The notes under the pieces are model-generated. The model made no database searches and was not told the origin of the DNA. It saw nothing but the letters and a program-made list of their open reading frames with translations. This document shows, piece by piece, positions 24,482 through 38,353 of a stretch of 64,000 nt of DNA (positions are counted from its first letter, which is position 1; every line of letters begins with the position of its first letter). The translations under genes and the position numbers were made by a program. This DNA comes from Paragordius varius (lineage: Eukaryota; Nematomorpha). Location of the stretch: assembly GCA_964247055.1 (NCBI GenBank), contig OZ176050.1:434001-498000 (forward strand), given 5' to 3'.

Positions 24482-26209
24482 TGGCTACCTAAAATCCAAA
24501 TTTGATCAGGTGATGTCGCCATAATTTTTTTTGGGTAGCCCTATAGTAGTTCCATCATCACCCCAAATATTTTTGAGATCGGAGTATAAATGTAATTTTT
24601 ATGAATTTTTTAAATATTTAAAAAATTTATTTTATACGATTTTAAAAATAAAAATGGCTACCTAAAATCCAAATTTGATCAGGTGATGTCGCCATAATTT
24701 TTTTTGGGTAGCCCTATAGTAGTTCCATCATCACCCCAAATATTTTCGAGATCGGAGTATAAATGTAATTTTTATGAATTTTTTAAATATTTAAAAAATT
24801 TATTTTATACGATTTTAAAAATAAAAATGGCTCCCTAAAATCCAAATTTGATCAGGTGATGTCGCCATAATTTTTTTGGGTAGCTCTATAGTAGTTCCAT
24901 CATCACCCCAAATATTTTTGAGATCGAAGTATAAATGTAATTTTTATGAATTTTTTAAATATTTAAAAAATTTATTTTATACGATTTTAAAAATAAAAAT
25001 GGCTACCTAAAATCCAAATTTGATCAGGTGATGTCGCCATAATTTTTTTTGGGTAGCCCTATAGTAGTTCCATCATCACCCCAAATATTTTTGAGATCAG
25101 AGTATAAATGTAATTTTTATGAATTTTTTAAATATTTAAAAAATTTATTTTATACGATTTTAAAAATAAAAATGGCTACCTAAAATCCAAATTTGATCAC
25201 GTGATGTCGCCATAATTTTTTTTGGGTAGTCCTATGGTAGTTCCATCATCACCCCAAATATTTTGGGGATCGGACTATAAATGTAATTTTTATGAATTTT
25301 TTAAATATTTAAAAAATTTATTTTATACGATTTTAAAAATAAAAATGGCTACCTAAAATCCAAATTTGATCAGGTGATGTCGCCATAATTTTTTTTGAGT
25401 AGCTCTATGGTAGTTCCATCATCACCCCGAATACTTTGGGGATCGGACTATAAATGTAATTTTTATGAATTTTTTAAATATTTAAAAAATTTATTTTATA
25501 CGATTTTAAAAATAAAAATGGCTACCTAAAATCCAAATTTGATCAGGTGATGTCGCCATAATTTTTTTGGGTAGCTCTATAGTAGTTCCATCATCACCCC
25601 AAATATTTTTGAGATCGAAGTATAAATGTAATTTTTATGAATTTTTTAAATATTTAAAAAATTTATTTTATACGATTTTAAAAATAAAAATGCCTACCTA
25701 AAATCCAAATTTGATCAGGTGATGTCGCCATAATTTTTTTTGGGTAGCCCTATCGTAGTTCCATCATCACCCCGAATACTTTGGGGATCGGACTATAAAT
25801 GTAATTTTTATGAATTTTTTAAATATTTAAAAAATTTATTTTATACGATTTTAAAAATAAAAATGGCTACCTAAAATCCAAATTTGATCAGGTGATGTCG
25901 CCATAATTTTTTTTGGGTAGCCCTATGGTAGTTCCATCATCACCCCTAATATTTTGGGGATCGGACTATAAATGTAATTTTTATGAATTTTTTAAATATT
26001 TAAAAAATTTATTTTATACGATTTTAAAAATAAAAATGGCTACCTAAAATCCAAAAATGATCAGGTGATGTCGCCATAATTTTTTTTGGGTAGCCCTATG
26101 GTAGTTCCATCATAACCCCAAATATTTTTGAGATCGGACTTTAAATGTAATTTTTATGAATTTTTTAAATATTTAAAAAATTTATTTTATACGATTTTAA
26201 AAATAAAAA
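24482..26209 (+). repeat. 18-mer HOR, partial copy 3 (first 10 monomers)
   Basis: V', V, GGCTCCC-headed T, V', O, S, T, U, X and Y follow the same order as the first ten monomers of the two full copies. Private changes include GATCAGAG near 25,096 and GATCACGTGATG near 25,195. After Y the order jumps to V' instead of M. Confidence 0.88.
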
Positions 26210-28630
26210 TGGCTACCTAAAATCCAAATTTGATCAGGTGATGTCGCCATAATTTTTTTTGGGTAGCCCTATAGTAGTTCCATCATCACCCCAAATATTT
26301 TTGAGATCGGAGTATAAATGTAATTTTTATGAATTTTTTAAATATTTAAAAAATTTATTTTATACGATTTTAAAAATAAAAATGGCCACCTAAAATCCAA
26401 ATTTGATCAGGTGATGTCGCCATAATTTTTTTTGGGTAGTCCTATGGTAGTTCCATCATCACCCCAAATATTTTGGGGATCGGACTATAAATGTAATTTT
26501 TATGAATTTTTTAAATATTTAAAAAATTTATTTTATACGATTTTAAAAATAAAAATGGCTACCTAAAATCCAAATTTGATCAGGTGATGTCCCCATAATT
26601 TTTTTTGGGTAGCCCTATGGTAGTTCCATCATCACCCCAAATATTGTCGAGATCGGAGTATAAATGTAATTTTTTTGAATTTTTTAAATATTTAAAAAAT
26701 TTATTTTATACGATTTTAAAAATAAAAATGGCTACCTAAAATCCAAATTTGATCAGGTGATGTCGCCATAATTTTTTTTGGGTAGCCCTATGGTAGTTCC
26801 ATCATCACCCCTAATATTTTGGGGATCGGACTATAAATGTAATTTTTATGAATTTTTTAAATATTTAAAAAATTTATTTTATACGATTTTAAAAATAAAA
26901 ATGGCTACCTAAAATCCAAAAATGATCAGGTGATGTCGCCATAATTTTTTTTGGGTAGCCCTATGGTAGTTCTATCATCACCCCGAATACTTTGGGGATC
27001 GGACTATAAATGTAATTTTTATGAATTTTTTAAATATTTAAAAAATTTATTTTATACGATTTTAAAAATAAAAATGGCTACTTAAATCCAAATTTGATCA
27101 GGTGATGTCGCCATAATTTTTTTTGGGTAGCCCTATGGTAGTTCCATCATAACCCCAAATATTTTTGAGATCGGACTTTAAATGTAATTTTTATGAATTT
27201 TTTAAATATTTAAAAAATTTATTTTATACGATTTTAAAAATAAAAATGGCTACCTAAAATCCAAATTTGATCAGGTGATGTCGCCATAATTTTTTTTGGG
27301 TAGCCCTATAGTAGTTCCATCATCACCCCAAATATTTTTGAGATCGGAGTATAAATGTAATTTTTATGAATTTTTTAAATATTTAAAAAATTTATTTTAT
27401 ACGATTTTAAAAATAAAAATGGCTACCTAAAATCCAAATTTGATCAGGTGATGTCGCCATAATTTTTTTTGGGTAGTCCTATGGTAGTTCCATCATCACC
27501 CCAAATATTTTGGGGATCGGACTATAAATGTAATTTTTATGAATTTTTTAAATATTTAAAAAATTTATTTTATACGATTTTAAAAATAAAAATGGCTACC
27601 TAAAATCCAAATTTGATCAGGTGATGTCCCCATAATTTTTTTTGGGTAGCCCTATGGTAGTTCCATCATCACCCCAAATATTGTCGAGATCGGAGTATAA
27701 ATGTAATTTTTTTGAATTTTTTAAATATTTAAAAAATTTATTTTATACGATTTTAAAAATAAAAATGGCTACCTAAAATCCAAATTTGATCAGGTGATGT
27801 CGCCATAATTTTTTTTGGGTAGCCCTATGGTAGTTTCATCATCACCCCTAATATTTTGGGGATCGGACTATAAATGTAATTTTTATGAATTTTTTAAATA
27901 TTTAAAAAATTTATTTTATACGATTTTAAAAATAAAAATGGCTACCTAAAATCCAAAAATGATCAGGTGATGTCGCCATAATTTTTTTTGGGTAGCCCTA
28001 TGGTAGTTCCATCATAACCCCAAATATTTTTGAGATCGGACTTTAAATGTAATTTTTATGAATTTTTTAAATATTTAAAAAATTTATTTTATACGATTTT
28101 AAAAAACAAAATGGCTACCTAAAATCCAAATTTGATCAGGTGATGTCGCCATAATTTTTTTTGGGTAGCCCTATGGTAGTTCCATCATCACCCCAAATAT
28201 TTTCGAGATCGGAGTATAAATGTAATTTTTATGAATTTTTTAAATATTTAAAAAATTTATTTTTTACGATTTTAAAAATAAAAATGGCTACCTAAAATCC
28301 AAATTTGATCAGGTGATGTCCCCATAATTTTTTTTGGGTAGCCCTATGGTAGTTCCATCATCACCCCAAATATTGTCGAGATCGGAGTATAAATGTAATT
28401 TTTTTGAATTTTTTAAATATTTAAAAAATTTATTTTATACGATTTTAAAAATAAAAATGGCTACCTAAAATCCAAATTTGATCAGGTGATGTCGCCATAA
28501 TTTTTTTTGGGTAGCCCTATGGTAGTTCCATCATCACCCCAAATATTTTCGAGATCGGACTATAAATGTAATTTTTATGAATTTTTTAAATATTTAAAAA
28601 ATTTATTTTATACGATTTTAAAAATAAAAA

Positions 28631-28803
28631 TGGCTACCTAAAATCCAAATTTGATCAGGTGATGTCCCCATAATTTTTTTTGGGTAGCCCTATAGTAGTT
28701 CCATCATCACCCCAAATATTTTTGAGATCGGAGTATAAATGTAATTTTTATGAATTTTTTAAATATTTAAAAAATTTATTTTATACGATTTTAAAAATAA
28801 AAA
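28631..28803 (+). repeat. Chimeric monomer L/V'
   Basis: The first half has the L mark GTCCCC (28,664-28,669). From about 28,692 on it has the V' marks ATAGTAG, TTTTTGAG and GGAG, and type O follows, as it does after V' elsewhere. The switch lies between about 28,670 and 28,692. A within-monomer exchange between misaligned L and V' monomers explains both halves and both neighbours. Confidence 0.75.
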
Positions 28804-29667
28804 TGGCTACCTAAAATCCAAATTTGATCAGGTGATGTCGCCATAATTTTTTTTGGGTAGTCCTATGGTAGTTCCATCATCACCCCAAATATTTTGGGGA
28901 TCGGACTATAAATGTAATTTTTATGAATTTTTTAAATATTTAAAAAATTTATTTTATACGATTTTAAAAATAAAAATGGCTACCTAAAATCCAAATTTGA
29001 TCAGGTGATGTCCCCATAATTTTTTTTGGGTAGCCCTATGGTAGTTCCATCATCACCCCAAATATTGTCGAGATCGGAGTATAAATGTAATTTTTTTGAA
29101 TTTTTTAAATATTTAAAAAATTTATTTTATACGATTTTAAAAATAAAAATGGCTACCTAAAATCCAAATTTGATCAGGTGATGTCGCCATAATTTTTTTT
29201 GGGTAGCCCTATGGTAGTTTCATCATCACCCCTAATATTTTGGGGATCGGACTATAAATGTAATTTTTATGAATTTTTTAAATATTTAAAAAATTTATTT
29301 TATACGATTTTAAAAATAAAAATGGCTACCTAAAATCCAAAAATGATCAGGTGATGTCGCCATAATTTTTTTTGGGTAGCCCTATGGTAGTTCTATCATC
29401 ACCCCGAATACTTTGGGGATCGGACTATAAATGTAATTTTTATGAATTTTTTAAATATTTAAAAAATTTATTTTATACGATTTTAAAAATAAAAATGGCT
29501 ACTTAAATCCAAATTTGATCAGGTGATGTCGCCATAATTTTTTTTGGGTAGCCCTATGGTAGTTCCATCATAACCCCAAATATTTTTGAGATCGGACTTT
29601 AAATGTAATTTTTATGAATTTTTTAAATATTTAAAAAATTTATTTTATACGATTTTAAAAAACAAAA

Positions 29668-29784
29668 TGGCTACCTAAAATTCAAATTTGATCAGGTGAT
29701 GTCGCCATAATTTTTTTTGGGTAGCCCTATGGTAGTTCCATCATCACTTAAAAAATTTATTTTTTACGATTTTAAAAATAAAAA
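29668..29784 (+). repeat. Truncated monomer, 117 bp
   Basis: CATCATCAC runs directly into TTAAAAAATTT, so about 56 bp from the middle (the CCCC dyad through the left arm of the A/T palindrome) is missing. It is the shortest monomer seen in the window. Upstream it has the AAAAAACAAAATGG head shared with the monomer at 28,112. Confidence 0.9.
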
Positions 29785-30476
29785 TGGCTACCTAAAATCC
29801 AAATTTGATCAGGTGATGTCCCCATAATTTTTTTTGGGTAGCCCTATGGTAGTTCCATCATCACCCCAAATATTGTCGAGATCGGAGTATAAATGTAATT
29901 TTTTTGAATTTTTTAAATATTTAAAAAATTTATTTTATACGATTTTAAAAATAAAAATGGCTACCTAAAATCCAAATTTGATCAGGTGATGTCGCCATAA
30001 TTTTTTTTGGGTAGCCCTATGGTAGTTCCATCATCACCCCAAATATTTTCGAGATCGGACTATAAATGTAATTTTTATGAATTTTTTAAATATTTAAAAA
30101 ATTTATTTTATACGATTTTAAAAATAAAAATGGCTACCTAAAATCCAAATTTGATCAGGTGATGTCCCCATAATTTTTTTTGGGTAGCCCTATGGTAGTT
30201 CCATCATCACCCCAAATATTGTCGAGATCGGAGTATAAATGTAATTTTTTTGAATTTTTTAAATATTTAAAAAATTTATTTTATACGATTTTAAAAATAA
30301 AAATGGCTACCTAAAATCCAAATTTGATCAGGTGATGTCGCCATAATTTTTTTTGGGTAGCCCTATGGTAGTTCCATCATCACCCCAAATATTTTTGAGA
30401 TCGGACTATAAATGTAATTTTTATGAATTTTTTAAATATTTAAAAAATTTATTTTATACGATTTTAAAAATAAAAA

Positions 30477-32358
30477 TGGCTACCTAAAATCCAAATTTGA
30501 TCAGGTGATGTCGCCATAATTTTTTTTGCGTAGCCCTATGGTTGTTCCATCATCACCCCAAATATTTTGGGGATCAGAGTATAAATGTAATTTTTATGAA
30601 TTTTTTAAATATTTAAAAAATTTATTTTATACGATATTAAAAATAAAAATGGCTACCTAAAATCCAAATTTGATCAGGTGATGTCGCCATAATTTTTTTT
30701 GCGTAGCCCTATGGTTGTTCCATCATCACCCCAAATATTTTCGAGATCGGAGTATAAATGTAATTTTTATGAATTTTCTAAATATTTAAAAAATTTATTT
30801 TATACGATATTAAAAATAAAAATGGCTACCTAAAATCCAAATTTGATCAGGTGATGTCACCATAATTTTTTTTGGGTAGCCCTATGGTAGTTCCATCATC
30901 ACCCCAAATATTTTCGAGATCGGAGTATAAATGTAATTTTTATGAATTTTTTAAATATTTAAAAAATTTATTTTATACGATTTTAAAAATAAAAATGGCT
31001 ACCTAAAATCCAAATTTGATCAGGTGATGTCACCATAATTTTTTTTGGGTAGCCCTATGGTAGTTCCATCATCACCCCAAATATTGTCGAGATCGGATTA
31101 TAAATGTAATTTTTATTTAAAAAATTTATTTTATACGATTTTAAAAATAAAAATGGCTACCTAAAATCCAAATTTGATCAGGTGATGTCACCATAATTTT
31201 TTTTGGGTAGCCTTATGGTACATCATCACCCCAAATATTTTCGAGATCGGAGTATAAATGTAATTTTTATGAATTTTTTAAATATTTAAAAAATTTATTT
31301 TATACGATTTTAAAAATAAAAATGGTTACCTAAAATCGAAATTTGATCAGGTGATGTCACCATAATTTTTTTTGGGTAGCCCTATGGTAGTTCCATCATC
31401 ACCCCAAATATTTTGGGGATCGGACTATAAATGTAATTTTTATGAATTTTTTAAATATGTAAAAAATTTATTTTATACGATTTGAAAAATAAAAATGGCT
31501 ACCTAAAATCCAAATTTGATCAGGTGATGTCGCCATGATTTTTTTACGTAGCCCTATGGTAGTTCCATCATCACCCCAAATATTTTGGGGATCGGACTAT
31601 AAATGTAATTTTTATGAATTTTTTAAATATTTAAAAAATTTATTTTATACGATTTTAAAAATAAAAATGGCTACCTAAAATCTAAATTTGATCAGGTGAT
31701 GTCACCATAATTTTTTTTGGTAGCCCTATGGTAGTTCCATCATCACCCCAAATACTTTGGGGATCGGACTATAAATGTAATTTTTATGAATTTTTTAAAT
31801 ATTTAAAAAATTTATTTTATACGATATTAAAAATAAAAATGGCTACCTAAAATCCAAATTTGATCAGGTGATGTCGCCATAATTTTTTTTGCGTAGCCCT
31901 ATGGTTGTTCCATCATCACCCCAAATATTTTGGGGATCGGAGTATAAATGTAATTTTTATGAATTTTTTAAATATTTAAAAAATTTATTTTATACGATAT
32001 TAAAAATAAAAATGGCTACCTAAAATCCAAATTTGATCAGGTGATGTCGCCATAATTTTTTTTGCGTAGCCCTATGGTTGTTCCATCATCACCCCAAATA
32101 TTTTCGAGAATGGAGTATAAATGTAATTTTTATGAATTTTCTAAATATTTAAAAAATTTATTTTATACGATATTAAAAATAAAAATGGCTACCTAAAATC
32201 CAAATTTGATCAGGTGATGTCGCCATAATTTTTTTTGCGTAGCCCTATGGTTGTTCCATCATCACCCCAAATATTTTCGAGATCGGAGTATAAATGTAAT
32301 TTTTATGAATTTTTTAAATATTTAAAAAATTTATTTTATACGATTTTAAAAATAAAAA
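30477..32358 (+). repeat. Vocabulary 1 segment C-D-F-G-H-I-J-K' and C-D relatives
   Basis: Starts with C (GCGTAG, GGTTG, GATCAGAG) and D, then F-G-H-I-J-K' (30,823-31,839), then C- and D-like monomers with GATATT. K' starts as K (TCTAAATTTG, TTGGTAG) but ends AATACTTTGGGG with GGAC, so it is a candidate chimera. This material closely matches 5,320-6,680, some 25 kb away, and is absent from the 9-30 kb zone. Confidence 0.85.
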
Positions 32359-33030
32359 TGGCTACCTAAAATCCAAATTTGATCAGGTGATGTCACCATA
32401 ATTTTTTTTGGGTAGGCCTATGGTAGTTCCATCATCACCCCAAATATTGTCGAGATCGGATTATAAATGTAATTTTTATTTAAAAAATTTATTTTATACG
32501 ATTTTAAAAATAAAAATGGCTACCTAAAATCCAAATTTGATCAGGTGATGTCACCATAATTTTTTTTGGGTAGCCTTATGGTACATCATCACCCCAAATA
32601 TTTTCGAGATCGGAGTATAAATGTAATTTTTATGAATTTTTTAAATATTTAAAAAATTTATTTTATACGATTTTAAAAATAAAAATGGCTACCTAAAATC
32701 CAAATTTGATCAGGTGATGTCACCATAATTTTTTTTGGGTAGCCCTATGGTAGTTCCATCATCACCCCAAATATTTTGGGGATCGGACTATAAATGTAAT
32801 TTTTATGAATTTTTTTAATATGTAAAAAATTTATTTTATACGATTTGAAAAATAAAAATGGCTACCTAAAATCCAAATTTGATCAGGTGATGTCGCCATG
32901 ATTTTTTTTACGTAGCCCTATGGTAGTTCCATCATCACCCCAAATATTTTGGGGATCGGACTATAAATGTAATTTTTATGAATTTTCTAAATATTTAAAA
33001 AATTTATTTTATACGATATTAAAAATAAAA

Positions 33031-34568
33031 TGGCTACCTAAAATCCAAATTTGATCAGGTGATGTCACCATAATTTTTTTTGGGTAGCCCTATGGTAGTT
33101 CCATCATCACCCCAAATATTTTCGAGATCGGAGTATAAATGTAATTTTTATGAATTTTTTAAATATTTAAAAAATTTATTTTATACGATTTTAAAAATAA
33201 AAATGGCTACCTAAAATCCAAATTTGATCAGGTGATGTCGCCATAATTTTTTTTGGGTAGCCCTATGGTAGTTCCATCATCACCCCAAATATTGTCGAGA
33301 TCGGATTATAAATGTAATTTTTATTTAAAAAATTTATTTTATACGATTTTAAAAATAAAAATGGCTACCTAAAATCCAAATTTGATCAGGTGATGTCACC
33401 ATAATTTTTTTTGGGTAGCCTTATGGTACATCATCACCCCAAATATTTTCGAGATCGGAGTATAAATGTAATTTTTATGAATTTTTTAAATATTTAAAAA
33501 ATTTATTTTATACGATTTTAAAAATAAAAATGGCTACCTAAAATCCAAATTTGATCAGGTGATGTCACCATAATTTTTTTTGGGTAGCCCTATGGTAGTT
33601 CCATCATCACCCCAAATATTTTGGGGATCGGACTATAAATGTAATTTTTATGAATTTTTTAAATATGTAAAAAATTTATTTTATACGATTTGAAAAATAA
33701 AAATGGCTACCTAAAATCCAAATTTGATCAGGTGATGTCGCCATGATTTTTTTTACGTAGCCCTATGGTAGTTCCATCATCACCCCAAATATTTTGGGGA
33801 TCGGACTATAAATGTAATTTTTATGAATTTTTTAAATATTTAAAAAATTTATTTTATACGATTTTAAAAATAAAAATGGCTACCTAAAATCTAAATTTGA
33901 TCAGGTGATGTCACCATAATTTTTTTTTGGTAGCCCTATGGTAGTTCCATCATCACCCCAAATATTTTCGAGATCGGAGTATAAATGTAATTTTTATGAA
34001 TTTTTTAAATATTTAAAAAATTTATTTTATACGATTTTAAAAATAAAAATGGCTACCTAAAATCCAAATTTGATCAGGTGATGTCACCATAATTTTTTTT
34101 GGGTAGCCCTATGGTAGTAGCATCATCACCCCAAATATTTTGGGGATCGGACTATAAATGTAATTTTTATGAATTTTTTAAATATTTAAAAAATTTATTT
34201 TATACGATTTTAAAAATAAAAATGGCTACCTAAAATCCAAATTTGATCAGGTGATGTCGCCATAATTTTTTTTGGGTAGCCCTATGGTAGTTCCATCATC
34301 ACCCCGAATACTTTGGGGATCGGACTATAAATTTAATTTTTATGAATTTTTTAAATATTTAAAAAATTTATTTTATACGATTTTAAAAATAAAAATGGCT
34401 ACCTAAAATCCAAATTTGATCAGGTGATGTCGCCATAATTTTTTTTGGGTAGCCCTATAGTAGTTCCATCATCACCCCAAATATTTTGGGGATCGGACTA
34501 TAAATGTAATTTTTATGAATTTTTTAAATATTTGAAAAATTTATTTTATACGATTTTAAAAATAAAAA
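33031..34568 (+). repeat. F-to-B block, copy 2 (1,538 bp)
   Basis: Nine monomers F-G-H-I-J-K-E-A-B in the order of 5,662-7,198. Private changes include GTAGTAGCATC in E. A carries TAAATTTAAT, also present in the copy at 38,354 but not in the one at 5,662, which places these two copies as the closer pair. Confidence 0.9.
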
Positions 34569-35606
34569 TGGCTACCTAAAATCCAAATTTGATCAGGTGA
34601 TGTCACCATAATTTTTTTTGCGTAGCCCTATGGTTGTTCCATCATCACCCCAAATATTTTGGGGATCGGAGTATAAATGTAATTTTTATGAATTTTTTAA
34701 ATATTTAAAAAATTTATTTTATACGATATTAAAAATAAAAATGGCTACCTAAAATCCAAATTTGATCAGGTGATGTCGCCATAATTTTTTTTGCGTAGCC
34801 CTAGGGTTGTTCCATCATCACCCCAAACATTTTCGAGATCGGAGTATAAATGTAATTTTTATGAATTTTCTAAATATTTAAAAAATTTATTTTATACGAT
34901 ATTAAAAATAAAAATGGCTACCTAAAATCCAAATTTGATCAGGTGATGTCACCATAATTTTTTTTGGGTAGCCCTATGGTAGTTCCATCATCACCCCAAA
35001 TATTTTCGAGATCGGACTATAAATGTAATTTTTATGAATTTTTTAAATATTTAAAAAATTTATTTTACACGATTTTAAAAATAAAAATGGCTACCTAAAA
35101 TCCAAATTCGATCAGGTGATGTCGCCATAATTTTTTTTGGGTAGCCCTATGGTAGTTCCATCATCACCCCGAATACTTTGGGGATCGGACTATAAATGTA
35201 ATTTTTATGAATTTTTTAAATATTTAAAAAATTTATTTTATACGATTTTAAAAATAAAAATGGCTACCTAAAATCCAAATTTGATCAGGTGATGTCGCCA
35301 TAATTTTTTTTGGGTAGCCATATAGTAGTTCCATCATCACCAATAATATTTTGGGGATCGGACTATAAATGTAATTTTTATGAATTTTTTAAATATTTGA
35401 AAAATTTATTTTATACGATTTTAAAAATAAAAATGGCTACCTAAAATCCAAATTTGATCAGGTGATGTCACCATAATTTTTTTTGCGTAGCCCTATGGTT
35501 GTTCCATCATCACCCCAAATATTTTGGGGATCGGAGTATAAATGTAATTTTTATGAATTTTTTAAATATTTAAAAAATTTATTTTATACGATTTTAAAAA
35601 TAAAAA

Positions 35607-37681
35607 TGGCTACCTAAAATCCAAATTCGATCAGGTGATGTCGCCATAATTTTTTTTGAGTAGCCCTATGGTAGTTCCATCATCACCCCGAATACTTTGG
35701 GGATCGGACTATAAATGTAATTTTTATGAATTTTTTAAATATTTAAAAAATTTATTTTATACGATTTTAAAAATAAAAATGGCTCCCTAAAATCCAAATT
35801 TGATCAGGTGATGTCGCCATAAATTTTTTTGGGTAGCCCTATGGTAGTTCCATCATCACCCCAAATATTTTCGAGATCGGAGTATTAATGTAATTTTTAT
35901 GAATTTATTAAATATTTAAAAAATTTATTTTATACGATTTTAAAAATAAAAATGGCTACCTAAAATCCAAATTTGATCAGGTGATGTCACCATAATTTTT
36001 TTTGGGTAGCCCTATGGTAGTTCCATCATCACCCCAAATATTTTCGAGATCGGAGTATAAATGTAATTTTTATGAATTTTTTAAATATTTAAAAAATTTA
36101 TTTTATACGATTTTAAAAATAAAAATGGCTACCTAAAATCCAAATTTGATCAGGTGATGTCGCCATAATTTTTTTTGAGTAGCTCTATGGTAGTTCCATC
36201 ATCACCCCGAATACTTTGGGGATCGGACTATAAATGTAATTTTTATGAATTTTTTAAATATTTAAAAAATTTATTTTATACGATTTTAAAAATAAAAATG
36301 GCTACCTAAAATCCAAATTTGATCAGGTGATGTCGCCATAATTTTTTTGGGTAGCTCTATAGTAGTTCCATCATCATCCCAAATATTTTTGAGATCGAAG
36401 TATAAATGTAATTTTTATGAATTTTTTAAATATTTAAAAAATTTATTTTATACGATTTTAAAAATAAAAATGCCTACCTAAAATCCAAATTTGATCAGGT
36501 GATGTCGCCATAATTTTTTTTGGGTAGCCCTATCGTAGTTCCATCATCACCCCGAATACTTTGGGGATCGGACTATAAATGTAATTTTTATGAATTTTTT
36601 AAATATTTAAAAAATTTATTTTATACGATTTTAAAAATAAAAATGGCTACCTAAAATCCAAATTCGATCAGGTGATGTCGCCATAATTTTTTTTGAGTAG
36701 CCCTATGGTAGTTCCATCATCACCCCGAATACTTTGGGGATCGGACTATAAATGTAATTTTTATGAATTTTTTAAATATTTAAAAAATTTATTTTATACG
36801 ATTTTAAAAATAAAAATGGCTACCTAAAATCCAAATTTGATCAGGTGATGTCGCCATAATTTTTTTTGGGTAGCCCTATAGTAGTTCCATCATCACCCCA
36901 AATATTTTCGAGATCGGAGTATAAATGTAATTTTTATGAATTTTTTAAATATTTAAAAAATTTATTTTATACGATTTTAAAAATAAAAATGGCTCCCTAA
37001 AATCCAAATTTGATCAGGTGATGTCGCCATAAATTTTTTTTGGGTAGCCCTATGGTAGTTCCATCATCACCCCAAATATTTTCGAGATCGGAGTATTAAT
37101 GTAATTTTTATGAATTTATTAAATATTTAAAAAATTTATTTTATACGATTTTAAAAATAAAAATGGCTACCTAAAATCCAAATTTGATCAGGTGATGTCA
37201 CCATAATTTTTTTTGGGTAGCCCTATGGTAGTTCCATCATCACCCCTAATATTTTCGAGATCGGAGTATAAATGTAATTTTTATGAATTTTTTAAATATT
37301 TAAAAAATTTATTTTATACGATTTTAAAAATAAAAATGGCTACCTAAAATCCAAATTTGATCAGGTGATGTCGCCATAATTTTTTTGGGTAGCTCTATAG
37401 TAGTTCCATCATCACCCCAAATATTTTTGAGATCGAAGTATAAATGTAATTTTTATGAATTTTTTAAATATTTAAAAAATTTATTTTATACGATTTTAAA
37501 AATAAAAATGCCTACCTAAAATCCAAATTTGATCAGGTGATGTCGCCATAATTTTTTTTGGGTAGCCCTATCGTAGTTCCATCATCACCCCGAATACTTT
37601 GGGGATCGGACTATAAATGTAATTTTTATGAATTTTTTAAATATTTAAAAAATTTATTTTATACGATTTTAAAAATAAAAA
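35607..37681 (+). repeat. Vocabulary 2 run P-Q-R-S-T-U-P-V-Q-R'-T-U
   Basis: It starts at P (AATTCGATC with GAGTAGCCC) and holds Q at 35,780 and 36,990, 1,210 bp apart (a 7-mer). R' differs from R by CCCCTAATATTTTCGAG. The run matches 42,660-44,734 and is the first, truncated, example of the 13-mer that dominates 42.8-49.4 kb. Confidence 0.87.
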
Positions 37682-38353
37682 TGGCTACCTAAAATCCAAA
37701 TTTGATCAGGTGATGTCACCATAATTTTTTTTGGGTAGCCCTATGGTAGTTCCATCATCACCCCAAATATTGTCGAGATCGGATTATAAATGTAATTTTT
37801 ATTTAAAAAATTTATTTTATACGATTTTAAAAATAAAAATGGCTACCTAAAATCCAAATTTGATCAGGTGATGTCACCATAATTTTTTTTGGGTAGCCTT
37901 ATGGTACATCATCACCCCAAATATTTTCGAGATCGGAGTATAAATGTAATTTTTATGAATTTTTTAAATATTTAAAAAATTTATTTTATACGATTTTAAA
38001 AATAAAAATGGCTACCTAAAATCCAAATTTGATCAGGTGATGTCACCATAATTTTTTTTGGGTAGCCCTATGGTAGTTCCATCATCACCCCAAATATTTT
38101 GGGGATCGGACTATAAATGTAATTTTTATGAATTTTTTTAATATGTAAAAAATTTATTTTATACGATTTGAAAAATAAAAATGGCTACCTAAAATCCAAA
38201 TTTGATCAGGTGATGTCGCCATGATTTTTTTTACGTAGCCCTATGGTAGTTCCATCATCACCCCAAATATTTTGGGGATCGGACTATAAATGTAATTTTT
38301 ATGAATTTTCTAAATATTTAAAAAATTTATTTTATACGATATTAAAAATAAAA

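Larger units (their letters stand above)
26210..30476 (+). repeat. Zone of L-X-Y'-W-V'-O units
   Basis: This zone is built from a 6-mer L-X-Y'-W-V'-O (26,556-27,592, 1,037 bp), a variant 8-mer (27,593-28,976, 1,384 bp) and further pieces. Y' has CCAAAAATG with GTTCTATC and CCGAATACTTTGGGG. W (27075-27246) starts GGCTACTTAAATCC. Two monomers are preceded by the rare GATTTTAAAAAACAAAATGG (starts 28,112 and 29,668, 1,556 bp apart). The zone ends abruptly at 30,477 with a switch to vocabulary 1. Confidence 0.82.
32359..37681 (+). repeat. 31-mer segment, copy 1, 5,323 bp
   Basis: Order: G-H-I-J, then F-G-H-I-J-K-E-A-B-C-D, an F-like monomer ending TTTACACG, a P/A form, a CACCAATAAT monomer, C, P, then vocabulary 2 Q-R-S-T-U-P-V and Q-R'-T-U. 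It is followed at once by G again, starting the second copy. Rare shared marks include GAATTTTTTTTAATATG, the AAAAATAAAATGG 2-bp loss (33,031 and 38,354, exactly 5,323 bp apart), TTTTTTTTTTGGTAG and TAAATTTAAT. Confidence 0.88.
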
